DNA of 54,643 nucleotides from Gemmatimonadota bacterium (GTDB lineage: Bacteria; Gemmatimonadota; Gemmatimonadetes; Longimicrobiales; Gaopeijiaceae), in contig JAJDUP010000059.1 in assembly GCA_022826565.1 (NCBI GenBank), positions 1-54,643 of the forward strand, written 5' to 3'. A model generated the notes under the pieces. The model did not search any database. It worked only from the letters and a program-made list of their open reading frames with translations, and had not been told where the DNA came from. Positions 41,706 to 51,500 of the stretch are shown here, piece after piece. Numbering within the stretch: position 1 is the first letter of the stretch; each line of letters opens with the position of its first letter. Made by a program: the position numbers and the translations under genes.

Positions 41706-42950
41706 ATGCCCGAAGCACCAGCCTGGAAGTTCCAGCCCGTCCTGCAGGACCTGGCACCGCGCCCGCCGGCATCCGTGACCCTCCGCGGCCGCGTGATCAC
41801 CGGGGTGGAAGATAAGGTGATCGAGGACGGCCACGTCACGCTGCACGAGGGCCGGATCACGTCGGTCGGCGAATGGAGCGCGGCGCCGGAGGATGGTCGG
41901 GCCGTCGTCGCGGCAGGTGGCACGATCCTGGCCGGCCTGATCAACAGCCACGCCCACCTCGCGTGGGACGGCATCCACGACCTCGCGGCCCAGTCGATGG
42001 GCGACGCTCCCGAGATCAGCGCCTACAAGGCGGCCGCCAACATGCTGGCCAACCTGCGGGGCGGCATCACAATGGTGCGCGACCTGGGGATGAACCGGAG
42101 CGGTGAGTTCGCCAGGCAGGCGGTCGAGCAGGGGGTCTTTGCGGGCCCGCGCCTGCTGATCTGCGCCGAGGCGATCGTCCAGACAGGCGGCCACACCTAC
42201 TGGTGCTGCCGGGAGGCCACGGGCCCTGACGAGATGCGGCGAGCCGTGCGGGAACAGGTAAAGGCCGGCGCCGACCTCATCAAGATCATGATGTGCCACG
42301 ATCTTCTGGAGTTCACGGACGAGGAGCTCGAGGCCATCGTCGACGAGACCCATCGCAGCGGGATACCGATCACCGCTCACGCGACCTTCGACGCGGCGAT
42401 CGCGCGAGCCGTCGATTTCGGCATCGACACGGTGGAGCACGGCGGCAGCATGTCCGACGAGACGATCGCGAAGCTGGTCGCGCGGGACGTGCCGATCGTG
42501 ACCACATTCTCGCCGGTCGTGATTCAGTCCAGGCCGGAGATCGCGCGCAAGTACAACATCCCCGAGTGGAAGATCCGGGAGCGCCAGCGGGCGGTCGCCG
42601 ACAAAAGCCGGTACGACGGGCTGCTGCGCGCGGCGCGGGCCGGAGTGCGCATCGTCTTCGGGACGGACGCGGGCAGTCCGGCCGTGCGGCACGGGGTGGT
42701 GGTCCCCGAGATGGAGTTCATGATCGAGGTGGGGGTCGTCGCCGACAATCACGCCGCGATCATGAGCGCGACGCGCGAGGCGGCGATCATGAACGGGATG
42801 GACGACCGGATCGGCACGCTCGAGGCGGGGAAAGAGGGGGACGTGATTGTGGTGGACGGGAACCCGCTGGAGGATCTGCGCGACCTGGAGCGGGTGCGGA
42901 TGACGTTTGTACGGGGGAGCGTGCTGTACTCGCGGCCGGAACTGGGTTGA
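41706..42950 (+). CDS. amidohydrolase-superfamily (M38-like) metal-dependent hydrolase
   Basis: 414 residues, no signal peptide, so cytosolic. Metal ligands: H82 and H84 in INSHAHLAW, likely bridging K193 in LIKIMMCHD, H225 in PITAHATFD, H245 in DTVEHGGSM, and D321 in VFGTDAGSP. The N-terminal strand SVTLRGRVITGVEDKVIEDG and the C-terminal GDVIVVDGNPLEDLRDLERV belong to the composite beta-domain. Close relatives act as imidazolonepropionases, prolidases or aryl-amidases; the substrate here is unknown. It overlaps the aminotransferase start (TGATG). Confidence 0.9.
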   Translation: MPEAPAWKFQPVLQDLAPRPPASVTLRGRVITGVEDKVIEDGHVTLHEGRITSVGEWSAAPEDGRAVVAAGGTILAGLINSHAHLAWDGIHDLAAQSMGDAPEISAYKAAANMLANLRGGITMVRDLGMNRSGEFARQAVEQGVFAGPRLLICAEAIVQTGGHTYWCCREATGPDEMRRAVREQVKAGADLIKIMMCHDLLEFTDEELEAIVDETHRSGIPITAHATFDAAIARAVDFGIDTVEHGGSMSDETIAKLVARDVPIVTTFSPVVIQSRPEIARKYNIPEWKIRERQRAVADKSRYDGLLRAARAGVRIVFGTDAGSPAVRHGVVVPEMEFMIEVGVVADNHAAIMSATREAAIMNGMDDRIGTLEAGKEGDVIVVDGNPLEDLRDLERVRMTFVRGSVLYSRPELG

Positions 42951-44116
42951 TGGCCGCGCGTCTGGCCGCTCGCGCCGGCAGCGTGAAGTCGTCCTTCCGC
43001 ACGCGTATGCTCGAACTGGCCACCGGCCTCGACGACATTATCGCACTGGGCCGAGGCGACCCCGACTTCGAGACGCCCCCCGCCATCGTCGCGGCGGGCG
43101 CGGATGCGCTGATCGGCGGCTACACTCACTACTCCCCGCCTCCGGGCCTGCCGGAACTGCGTGAAGCGATCGCGTTTCAGCTGAAACTTAACAATAATGT
43201 TAACTATCAGGCCAAGCAGATCATCGTCACCAACGGGGCGCAGGAAGCGCTGCTGATCGGGATCCTTGCACTGGTCGATCCCGGTGACGAGGTGGTGCTC
43301 CAGGCTCCGCGCTTCAACGCCTTCGACTACATGGTCAAGGTGGCTGGGGGCCGGGTCGTGGACGTGCCCACGCTGGAGGAGGACGACTACGCGCTACGGG
43401 CCGATGCGATCCGGAGTGTGCTCACCGAGCGCTCGAAGCTCCTCGTGATCGCGAACCCGAACAATCCGACAGGGGGACTGACGCCGCACGCCGAACTGGA
43501 GCGCATTGCGAAGCTGGCGGAAGAGCACGACCTGCCGGTTATCTCTGACGAGATCTACGAGAAACTGATTTTCGGCGGCGCCGAGCACGTCAGCCTCGCG
43601 GCGCTGGATGGCATGGACGACCGCACCGTCACCGTCAACGGCTTCTCGAAGGCGTACGCGATGACCGGGTGGCGCGTCGGCTTCCTCGCCGCGCCGGAGT
43701 GGCTGATGGAGCCGGCGGTCGAGATCAAGCACACGCTCAGCATATGCACGTCGCCGGCCCTGCAGCGCGGTGCGCTCGCGGCGCTGGAGAGCGGCGATGC
43801 GGCGGTCGCCACGATGCTGGCCGAATACGAACGCCGACTGGAGCTCGTGCTCCGCCGCCTCGATGACATGGACATCTCATACGGGCGTCCCGGCGGCGGG
43901 ATGTACGTCTATGCCAACATCTCGAGCACCGGCCTGGACGCCGAGACGTTCTGCCTCGAACTGCTGCGCCGGGAGCAGGTGATGGTCTTCCCCGGCACAA
44001 TGTTCGCCGACCCGGCGAACCGGCACATCCGGATCACGCTGCTGTCGCCGTATGATTCCATGGAAGAAGCGCTGGCCAGGATGGAACGCTTCGTTGAGCG
44101 GGCACGCGGCTCGTGA
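42950..44116 (+). CDS. class I/II pyridoxal-phosphate aminotransferase
   Basis: 388 residues of the fold-type-I aspartate aminotransferase group. The internal Schiff-base Lys is K234 in VNGFSKAYAMTGWRVGF; the cofactor Asp and Tyr are in PVISDEIYEKL (D200, Y203); the N in ANPNNPTGG binds PLP; the C-terminal Arg in NRHIRITLL would bind the substrate carboxylate. N-terminal ALGRGDPDFETPP is typical of the AspC/PatA type. It would transaminate an amino acid released by the adjacent hydrolase. Coupled to both neighbours by overlapping codons. Confidence 0.92.
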   Translation: MAARLAARAGSVKSSFRTRMLELATGLDDIIALGRGDPDFETPPAIVAAGADALIGGYTHYSPPPGLPELREAIAFQLKLNNNVNYQAKQIIVTNGAQEALLIGILALVDPGDEVVLQAPRFNAFDYMVKVAGGRVVDVPTLEEDDYALRADAIRSVLTERSKLLVIANPNNPTGGLTPHAELERIAKLAEEHDLPVISDEIYEKLIFGGAEHVSLAALDGMDDRTVTVNGFSKAYAMTGWRVGFLAAPEWLMEPAVEIKHTLSICTSPALQRGALAALESGDAAVATMLAEYERRLELVLRRLDDMDISYGRPGGGMYVYANISSTGLDAETFCLELLRREQVMVFPGTMFADPANRHIRITLLSPYDSMEEALARMERFVERARGS

Positions 44117-45282
44117 ACACGGCCGCGAGCGCCTTCGGGAGCCGGGGCATCCGCATCCTCCTCGTCGGGGCCGGCGTGCGCGGGGCCATGTGGGCGCGCG
44201 TCATTGCCGAAGCCCCCGGCGCGACCCTGGCCGGCATCGTGGACCGGGACGAGGCCCGTGCCAGCCGCGCCCGCGACGACCACGCCCCGGGGGCCCTGGT
44301 CGCCCGCGACTTCGACGCCGCGCTGGCCCGCTCCGGAGGCGCAGCCGACGCGATGGTCATCGCGACCCCGCCCTCCACGCATCACGCACTCGTCAGCCGG
44401 GCCCTCGCGCACCGCCTGCACGTGCTCTGCGAGAAGCCGCTCTCGGAAGACGTCGACGAGGTCACCGACCTGATCGCGCAGACGAAGGCGGCCCGGCGCC
44501 ACCTCCTCGTCGGGATGAACTTCCGCTACCTCCCCTCGTCGCAGCGCATTCGCCGCTACGTCTGCACCGGAGAGCTGGGCGCGCCGAGTTATGCGCACTT
44601 CACCTACCACCGACAGCGCGACGGCAACAGGGACGACCTGAACGACTACGTCATGTCGATGGCGCACCCGATGCTGCTGGAGCAGAGCATCCACCACTTC
44701 GATCTGCTGCGCTACTGCTACGACGCGGAGGTCGAGTCGCTGGTGTGCGACACCTGGCGGCCGTCGTGGAGCACCTACGAGGGGGACTGCTGCGTGTCGG
44801 TGCTCTTCCGCTTTGCGAACGGCGTGCGCGCGAACTACCTGGGAACCTGGACCGCGGCGTGGAATCGCATGCACTTCCGGTGGCGGACGGAGTTCGAGGG
44901 CGGCGCGCTGATCCAGCGCGAGCAGTTCGAGGACCTGGTGCGCGTCGACTTCGATCGCGGGCTGGGGCTCCGCGGACCCAACTTCAAGGGGGACGGCGAG
45001 GCCGAGACGCCGGTCGTGGAACCGCTCGAACCCTGCACGCCTTTCGTCGACGACACCCGGGGACTCCTGGCCGAGTTCCTGGGGGCCTGTCGCGGGGAGT
45101 TGGAGCCGGTGACGACAGCCGGCGATCACCTCGAGAGCCTGCTGGTGGTGCAGGCGTGCATCGAGTCGCTGGCGAGCGGGGGGTGGGTGACCCTGCAGGA
45201 GCTGCGAGATCGCTTCGCTGCGCGACCCGCGTTGGCGCGACCCACCGGGGAAGGCCCGGTGCCCGGCGGGGGCCCATCATGA
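44113..45282 (+). CDS. Gfo/Idh/MocA-family NAD(P)-dependent oxidoreductase
   Basis: 389 residues with a GTG start inside the previous stop (GTGA). The Rossmann motif is IRILLVGAGVRGAMWARVI (residues about 14-32), and the EKPLS motif (HVLCEKPLSEDVDEV) carries the conserved Lys. The catalytic His/Asp region is EQSIHHFDLLRYCYD. It oxidises or reduces a sugar, inositol or related ring. Together with the TIM-barrel protein this hints at a sugar or amino-sugar part in the substrate of the operon. The stop overlaps the ATPase start. Confidence 0.9.
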   Translation: MNTAASAFGSRGIRILLVGAGVRGAMWARVIAEAPGATLAGIVDRDEARASRARDDHAPGALVARDFDAALARSGGAADAMVIATPPSTHHALVSRALAHRLHVLCEKPLSEDVDEVTDLIAQTKAARRHLLVGMNFRYLPSSQRIRRYVCTGELGAPSYAHFTYHRQRDGNRDDLNDYVMSMAHPMLLEQSIHHFDLLRYCYDAEVESLVCDTWRPSWSTYEGDCCVSVLFRFANGVRANYLGTWTAAWNRMHFRWRTEFEGGALIQREQFEDLVRVDFDRGLGLRGPNFKGDGEAETPVVEPLEPCTPFVDDTRGLLAEFLGACRGELEPVTTAGDHLESLLVVQACIESLASGGWVTLQELRDRFAARPALARPTGEGPVPGGGPS

Positions 45283-46343
45283 AGGACCGTCTCGTCCCCG
45301 GCGCGGCCGACCACACCGCCCCGCCTGACCACACCGACCTGGCCGACCCCACCGACCCCGTCCTGCGCGTCCGCGGCCTGCACACCCGCTTCCTGGCCGA
45401 CCACGGGGTTGTCCACGCGGTCAACGGCGTCAGCTTCTCCGTGCGGCGCGGCGAAACCCTGGCACTGGTCGGTGAGAGCGGGTGCGGCAAGACGGCCGCG
45501 ATGCTCTCGGTGCTCCGTCTGCTGCCCACCCATCGCGCGCATGTCGGCGCGGACGAGGTGTCCTTTCAGGGCCGCGACCTCCTCTCCCTCGACGAAGAGG
45601 GCATGCGGCGGGTGCGCGGCGCCGAGATCGCGATGATCTTCCAGGACCCCCGCGCCTCGCTGAATCCCGTGCTCACCATCGGGCGGCAGCTCACCGAGAG
45701 CCTGGAGGTGCATCGCGGGCTTGGGCGTCGCGAAGCACGGGAGCGCGGGGTCGCACTCCTTGATTCGGTCGGGATACCGCGCCCGGCTGAACGGATCGAC
45801 GACTATCCGCACCAGTTTTCGGGGGGGATGTGCCAGCGGGTGACGATCGCGATGGCGCTCGCGTGCGATCCCGCGCTTCTCATTGCGGACGAGCCGACCA
45901 CCGCGCTCGACGTGACCGTGCAGGCGCGGATTCTGGATCTGGTCGCCGAGCTGACGGCCGCCAGGCGGATGGCGATGATCTGGATCAGTCACGACCTGAG
46001 CGTTGTTGCGAGCCTGGCCGACCGGGTGGCGGTGATGTATGCCGGTTCCATCGTCGAGACCGCGCCGGCGGACAGGCTTTTCGGCGCGCCTGCGCATCCG
46101 TACACCCGTGGGCTGCTGGCGTCGCTGCCGACACTCGACGATCGCGACCGGAAACGTTTGACGGCGATTCCCGGCCAGCCGCCCGCCATGACCACACCAC
46201 CGGATGGGTGTCCATTTGCCGAGCGCTGCCCGCACGTGTTTGAGCGCTGCCGGCGGCAGGCACCGCCGCTCCTTGCGGTGGGTGAAGGCGCGCGCGCGGC
46301 CTGTTGGCGGGATGTGGAGCCGGGGATGGACGATGTCCGCTGA
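45279..46343 (+). CDS. ABC transporter ATP-binding protein, DppD/OppD type
   Basis: 354 residues. Walker [10 protein letters not shown]-loop [14 protein letters not shown], signature [15 protein letters not shown], Walker [13 protein letters not shown], and the switch His in WISHDLSV. The C-terminal oligopeptide/dipeptide domain with its four-Cys cluster is present ([18 protein letters not shown]), normally binding an iron-sulfur cluster. It powers the DppB/C-type permeases. The first 35 residues are an unusual extension rich in Asp, His, Pro and Thr. Overlaps the previous gene (ATGA) and the next (11 bases). Confidence 0.93.
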   Translation: MKDRLVPGAADHTAPPDHTDLADPTDPVLRVRGLHTRFLADHGVVHAVNGVSFSVRRGETLALVGESGCGKTAAMLSVLRLLPTHRAHVGADEVSFQGRDLLSLDEEGMRRVRGAEIAMIFQDPRASLNPVLTIGRQLTESLEVHRGLGRREARERGVALLDSVGIPRPAERIDDYPHQFSGGMCQRVTIAMALACDPALLIADEPTTALDVTVQARILDLVAELTAARRMAMIWISHDLSVVASLADRVAVMYAGSIVETAPADRLFGAPAHPYTRGLLASLPTLDDRDRKRLTAIPGQPPAMTTPPDGCPFAERCPHVFERCRRQAPPLLAVGEGARAACWRDVEPGMDDVR

Positions 46344-47139
46344 GCCACTCCTCGAAGTCACCGACCTGAAAAAGCACTTTCCGGTGCAGCGCGGGGCCAG
46401 CCAACGCCTCAGCGGCTCTGTGCGCGCGGTCGACGGGGTGAGTTTTCGTCTCCACCGCGGCGAGACGCTCGGACTCGTCGGCGAAAGCGGGAGCGGCAAG
46501 ACCACGGTGGCCCGCACCGTCCTTCGCCTGACTCGCCCCACCTCGGGCCGGATCGTCTTCGACGGCGTCGATCTCGATACCGCGTCGGCCGCGGAGCTGC
46601 GCGCCCTCCGCCCCCGCATGCAGATGATCTTCCAGGACTCGTATTCGTCGCTCAATCCGCGCCTCGGCGTCGGCCGCTCGATCGCGGAGCCGCTGCTGCA
46701 GCACACGCCGCTGAAACGTGCCGAACGGGGCGACCGGGTCGCCGAACTGATGCGCATCGTCGGACTCGATCCCGGCCTCGCCGCGCGCATGCCGCACGAG
46801 TTCTCGGGGGGTCAGCGGCAGCGAGTCGGCATCGCTCGCGCCCTGGCGCTCACACCCGATCTGATCGTCTGCGACGAGCCCATCTCGTCCCTCGACATCT
46901 CGATCCAGGCCCAGATCGTCAACCTGCTCGCCGACATCCAGGAGCGATTCGGGCTGACCTGTCTCTTCATCTCCCACGATCTGCGGATGGTCAGGCACCT
47001 GTGCGACCGGGTCGCTGTGATGCATCAAGGCAAGATCGTGGAAACCGCCCCCGTGGCGGCACTCTTCCGGGAGCCACGGCACCCGTACACGCGAGCCCTG
47101 CTTTCGGCGCTGCCGCGCAGGCCGGGGCGGGCATCGTGA
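46333..47139 (+). CDS. ABC transporter ATP-binding protein, DppF/OppF type, short form
   Basis: 268 residues. Walker [11 protein letters not shown]-loop [15 protein letters not shown], signature [15 protein letters not shown], Walker [13 protein letters not shown], switch FISHDLRMV. It ends at [14 protein letters not shown] and lacks the C-terminal oligopeptide-domain Cys cluster of typical DppF/OppF proteins (about 320-350 residues). The next gene starts within its stop (GTGA), so the short form looks genuine. I chose the ATG at 46333 because it opens the conserved [13 protein letters not shown] start. Confidence 0.92.
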   Translation: MSAEPLLEVTDLKKHFPVQRGASQRLSGSVRAVDGVSFRLHRGETLGLVGESGSGKTTVARTVLRLTRPTSGRIVFDGVDLDTASAAELRALRPRMQMIFQDSYSSLNPRLGVGRSIAEPLLQHTPLKRAERGDRVAELMRIVGLDPGLAARMPHEFSGGQRQRVGIARALALTPDLIVCDEPISSLDISIQAQIVNLLADIQERFGLTCLFISHDLRMVRHLCDRVAVMHQGKIVETAPVAALFREPRHPYTRALLSALPRRPGRAS

Positions 47140-48572
47140 CCGGCGGCCGCACCCGTACGCGGCGCGGAGACTGCGCGGACGCGAGCGGAGGCCGCCCGAT
47201 TTCCAACTTCGGCGGCAACATCCGCTTCACGCCCCGCCGGCGTTACGCACCGCGCACCGAGGACGAAGTGCTGCAGATCCTGAACGACCACCGTGACGGC
47301 ACGATCCGCGTGGTCGGGGCCGGGCACTCGTGGAACCCGGGCATCAAGACTCGTGACGTGCTCGTCGACCTGACACACTTTCACCACATTCGCGTGTGCG
47401 GTGACACCGGATTTGTGACAGCTGGAGCCGGGGTCAGGATCGGCGCCCTCCTCAAACACCTCTCAAAACGCGGACTGACGCTACCCTCCATCGGACTGAT
47501 CGATCGCCAGACGATCGCCGGGGCGGTCGCGACGGGCACCCACGGATCGGGGCGCCATTCGATGTCGCACTACGTGGCGTCCATGCGGATCGCGTGCTAT
47601 CGGAAGGACGGGGAGGCGCGGGTGCGCATTGTCGATGCGGGACGCGAGCTTCGCGCGGCTCGATGCTCGGTCGGGGCGATGGGCGTCGTGCTAGAGGTGG
47701 CTCTGCCCTGCGTGCCCCAGTACTTCGTGCGCGAGCGGTGTGTGTGGCGGCCCGGATTGACTGCGGCGCTCGAGAGCGAGGTCGAAGCGCCGCTCCAGCA
47801 GCTCTATCTGATGCCGCATGCATGGACGGTACTGGTGCACGAGCGGAGTGTCGCCGCCGAGGCTCGCCGGACCGGGTGGGCTGCGTTGTACCGGGCCTAC
47901 TGGCTCACCGTGATCGATGTCGCGCTGCACTTGTGCGTGAAGTTCTCCGCTTCGCTGATGCGCAGCCGTCGGCTCGTCCACCTGCTGTACCGGCGCCTTC
48001 TTCCGGCATTCCTCTTTCCGCGGTGGCGGGTCACCGACCGGAGCGACCGTCAGCTCCTGATGCGTCATGATCTCTTCCGCCACCTGGAAATGGAAGCATT
48101 CGTAACGCGCGAGCACCTCGCGGCAGCCGTCGATTTCGTCGTGGAAGTGCTGCGGCGGGAGGACGAACGCGGTTCATACGTCCACCACTACCCGATCTGC
48201 ATTCGCCGGGTGCTGCCGGACGACACCCTGATCTCGATGGCCTCCTGCCACGGGATGCAAGAGCAGGACTGGTACGCGATCAGCCTGATCACCCTGACCG
48301 AGCCGCGGGAGCCGTTTCAGCGCGTGGCGGCCTTCGTGGCCGAGGGCTTGTCGTCGCGCTTTCGTGCGCGCCTGCACTGGGGAAAGTGGTTTCCTCCGGG
48401 TGAGGCAGGAGTGGAGCAGGGCTATCCGGGACTTGGGGAATTCGTAGCGACGTGCAGGCAATTCGATCCGAGGGGCGTTTTCCGCAACCGCTTCCTCCGG
48501 CGGACGATTCCGTCAAACAGGGAACAGGTTACGGCGGAACAGTGCTTGACGCACGTCGTCCGTACTTGCTAG
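47136..48572 (+). CDS. FAD-linked sugar-1,4-lactone oxidase-like oxidoreductase
   Basis: 478 residues beginning at a GTG overlapping the ATPase stop. The FAD_binding_4 domain is evident: [13 protein letters not shown] (with H64 at the position where gulonolactone/arabinonolactone oxidases attach FAD), [25 protein letters not shown], and [18 protein letters not shown]. The C-terminal half fits the lactone-oxidase (ALO) domain, ending [20 protein letters not shown]. It would oxidise a sugar lactone or polyol with oxygen or another acceptor. It ends the ABC catabolic operon, supporting a carbohydrate moiety in the substrate. Confidence 0.85.
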   Translation: MTGGRTRTRRGDCADASGGRPISNFGGNIRFTPRRRYAPRTEDEVLQILNDHRDGTIRVVGAGHSWNPGIKTRDVLVDLTHFHHIRVCGDTGFVTAGAGVRIGALLKHLSKRGLTLPSIGLIDRQTIAGAVATGTHGSGRHSMSHYVASMRIACYRKDGEARVRIVDAGRELRAARCSVGAMGVVLEVALPCVPQYFVRERCVWRPGLTAALESEVEAPLQQLYLMPHAWTVLVHERSVAAEARRTGWAALYRAYWLTVIDVALHLCVKFSASLMRSRRLVHLLYRRLLPAFLFPRWRVTDRSDRQLLMRHDLFRHLEMEAFVTREHLAAAVDFVVEVLRREDERGSYVHHYPICIRRVLPDDTLISMASCHGMQEQDWYAISLITLTEPREPFQRVAAFVAEGLSSRFRARLHWGKWFPPGEAGVEQGYPGLGEFVATCRQFDPRGVFRNRFLRRTIPSNREQVTAEQCLTHVVRTC

Positions 48573-48581
48573 AACTACTCC

Positions 48582-51500
48582 ATGAGCCACCTCCGCAAAT
48601 CCATCTTTGCCTGGGGGATTCTGACAGCTGCCGCCTGGGCCGTCGGTTGTGGCGACAGCACGACGGATCCCGCGCCGCGACCGGAGCCTCCCGTGCCGGC
48701 GACGATCACCGTGAGCCCTGCCGCGGCCGAGTTCACGGCATTACGCGAGACCGTGCAACTGAGCGCAGAGGTCCGCGACCAGAACGGCCGGGTCATGGAC
48801 GGGGCCGCTGTGACGTGGGTGAGCGCCAACATCGGGATCGCACAGGTGGACGCGGCCGGACTCGTGGTTTCGGTGGGCAACGGAACCGTCACGATCACCG
48901 CGAGCGCGGGGGCGGCGTCGGGGAGCGCCGAGGTGACAGTGGCGCAAGTGGTGAAGGGAATCGAGGTGCTGCCCGCCCCCGCGAAAGTGTCCGCGGGCGA
49001 CACCCTGCGCCTGACGGCGGAGGCCTGGGACGCGAACGGGTTTACGGTGCCCGGCGGCGAATTCACGTGGTCTTCGAGCGATACCGCCGTTGCCGCCGTG
49101 GATGGGTCGGGACTGGTCCGGGGCATCGTCGAGGGTGTGGTGTACGTCACGGCCACGTCGGCAGATGTGCCGGGCACCGTGCCGGTCACGGTGGCCCACC
49201 CGGACTGGGGCCCGCTCGCGGCGCTCTACGAGGCCGCGCAGGGTTCGGTCTGGATCGAGGACGATGGCTGGATGTCGGATCGGCCGATCGGCGAATGGCA
49301 CGGCGTGACAACCGGGCCGGATGGTCACGTCACCGCGCTGGAACTCGCTTCGAGCAATCTGACCGGGACGATTCCGGAGAAACTGGGCCGCCTGTCACAC
49401 CTCGAGACCCTGAATCTCCAGTGGAATCGGTTGCGGGGGCCGATTCCTCTCGAACTGACCAGGCTGCCCAACCTCAGGAGCCTATTCCTGGGCGTCAATG
49501 GCCTGACCGGCGAGATCCCGGCCGAACTGGCCAACCTGGCCAACCTCGAGGACCTGCGCCTGAACCACACGTTCCTCGCCGGCCGGATCCCGCCCGAGCT
49601 GGGCAACCTGCCCAATCTCACGAGGCTCAGCATCCAGTCGAATGACCTGACCGGTCTGGTTCCTCCCGCCCTGGTGCAACTCGAACGGCTCCGGTTCTTC
49701 CACTTCGCGGAAAACGAGGATCTCTGTATCCCCGACGAAACCGGTTTCATCGGGTGGCTGGCGCAGCTTGACGTTGCGCTGGGACCGGTGTGCAACGAAG
49801 ACGACAGGAAAGCGCTCGTGTCTCTCTACGAGGCCACCGGAGGAAGTGACTGGGAGCGTTCCGACGGCTGGCTGGACGACGTGCCGGTGAGCGAATGGCA
49901 CGGGGTGAGCACGGATTCGGTGGGACGGGTCCACGAAATCGACCTTTCCGACAACGGACTTGCGGGCCGCCTGCCGGAGCTGTTGGCACCGCTCACGAGC
50001 CTGACTGCGCTTCAGCTCGACGGAAACGAGGGACTGACCGGTCCCCTGCCGCTGACGCTGTCCGCGCTGTCACTCGAGGCGCTGAGATACCGGGACACGG
50101 GCCTTTGTGTCCCCGTCGCGGAATCGTTCGCCCGGTGGCTCGCGGCCATCCCATCACACGAGGGAACCGAAGCCGAGTGTTTGTCCCTGTCGGACCGGAA
50201 GACCCTCGAGCTCCTGTACGATGCTGTGGGTGGCGCCAAATGGAAGGACGACGAGAACTGGCTTTCCGGCCAGCCTCTCGGCGAGTGGACCGGAGTGGAA
50301 ACCGACACCGTCGGCCGCGTGGTTGCGCTGCGACTTCCCGGCAACGACCTGGCCGGCCGCCTGCCACCCCAACTGGGCTACCTGGACCAGCTCCGCGAAC
50401 TGGACCTGTCCGGCAATCGCCTGGAGGGACCGATCCCGGCCCAGCTGGGCGACCTGTCCGGCCTCACGCTGCTGAATCTCGGCCAGAACGAGCTGGAGGG
50501 ACCGATCCCCGCGCGCCTGGGCGATCTGACCAGCCTTTCACAGCTGCTTCTGTGGGCAAACGAACTGGAGGGACCAATCCCGCCGGAGTTGGGCAGGCTG
50601 ACGAACCTGCTCGTGCTGGGACTCGGAATCAACGAACTGGAGGGACCGATCCCGCCGCAGCTGGGCAACCTCGCCAACCTGTTTTACCTGTACCTGGACG
50701 GGAATCGCCTGGAGGGACCGATTCCGCCGGAGCTCGGGAACCTGTCGCGCCTGTACGAGTTGATCCTGAATCGCAATCGGCTGTCGGGGTCGATTCCCTC
50801 ATGGCTGGGCAGCCTGCCGAACCTGACGCGAATCGGGCTCGGAGAGAACTGGCTGACGGGATCGATCCCGCCCGATTTGGGCAGCCTGCCGGGCCTGACC
50901 GAGCTGGTTCTGGGTCGCAATTATCTGACGGGGTCCATTCCGTCAACACTGGCCGATCTTTCCTCGTTGATTCACCTGGATCTCGGGCGGAACAGGCTGA
51001 CGGGAGGAATCCCAGCGGGCTTGGGAGCCCTGTCCACCCTGGAACGCCTCAACCTCAGCGGGAATGAGCTGGCCGGTCGGATTCCCGCCCAACTCGGTGA
51101 TCTGCCCGGGTTGCAGTTGCTGTCGATGGCGGAGAACCAGCTGTCCGGTCCACTACCGTCCGTCCTTGGGGGACTCGCCCGTCTGAAGCGGCTGCACCTG
51201 ACCGACAATGCCGAAATGACCGGGATCCTGCCTGCGGGTCTGACCGCTCTAGGCGAACTCGAGGAACTGATTCTGACGGGTACCGATCTGTGCGCGCCCG
51301 CGGATACCGCCTTCCGGAACTGGCTGTCGGAAGTGAAGGTGGCGCGCGTGCCAGGCTGTGCAGTGGACGCGGGGTCGTCGGCGTACCTGACGCAGGCGGT
51401 GCAATCGTTGGACTACCCGGTGCCCCTCGTCGCCGGCAGGGAGGCGCTGCTCCGGGTATTCGTGGTGGCGTCGCGTTCCGGGAGCGCGGGCATCCCGATG

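Noticed and set aside
50390..51240. Regular repeats in the DNA that could suggest a CRISPR array or tandem repeat element
   Set aside because: The 72-base periodicity is the 24-residue leucine-rich repeat; copies diverge at third positions and keep the protein pattern, so this is coding, not CRISPR.
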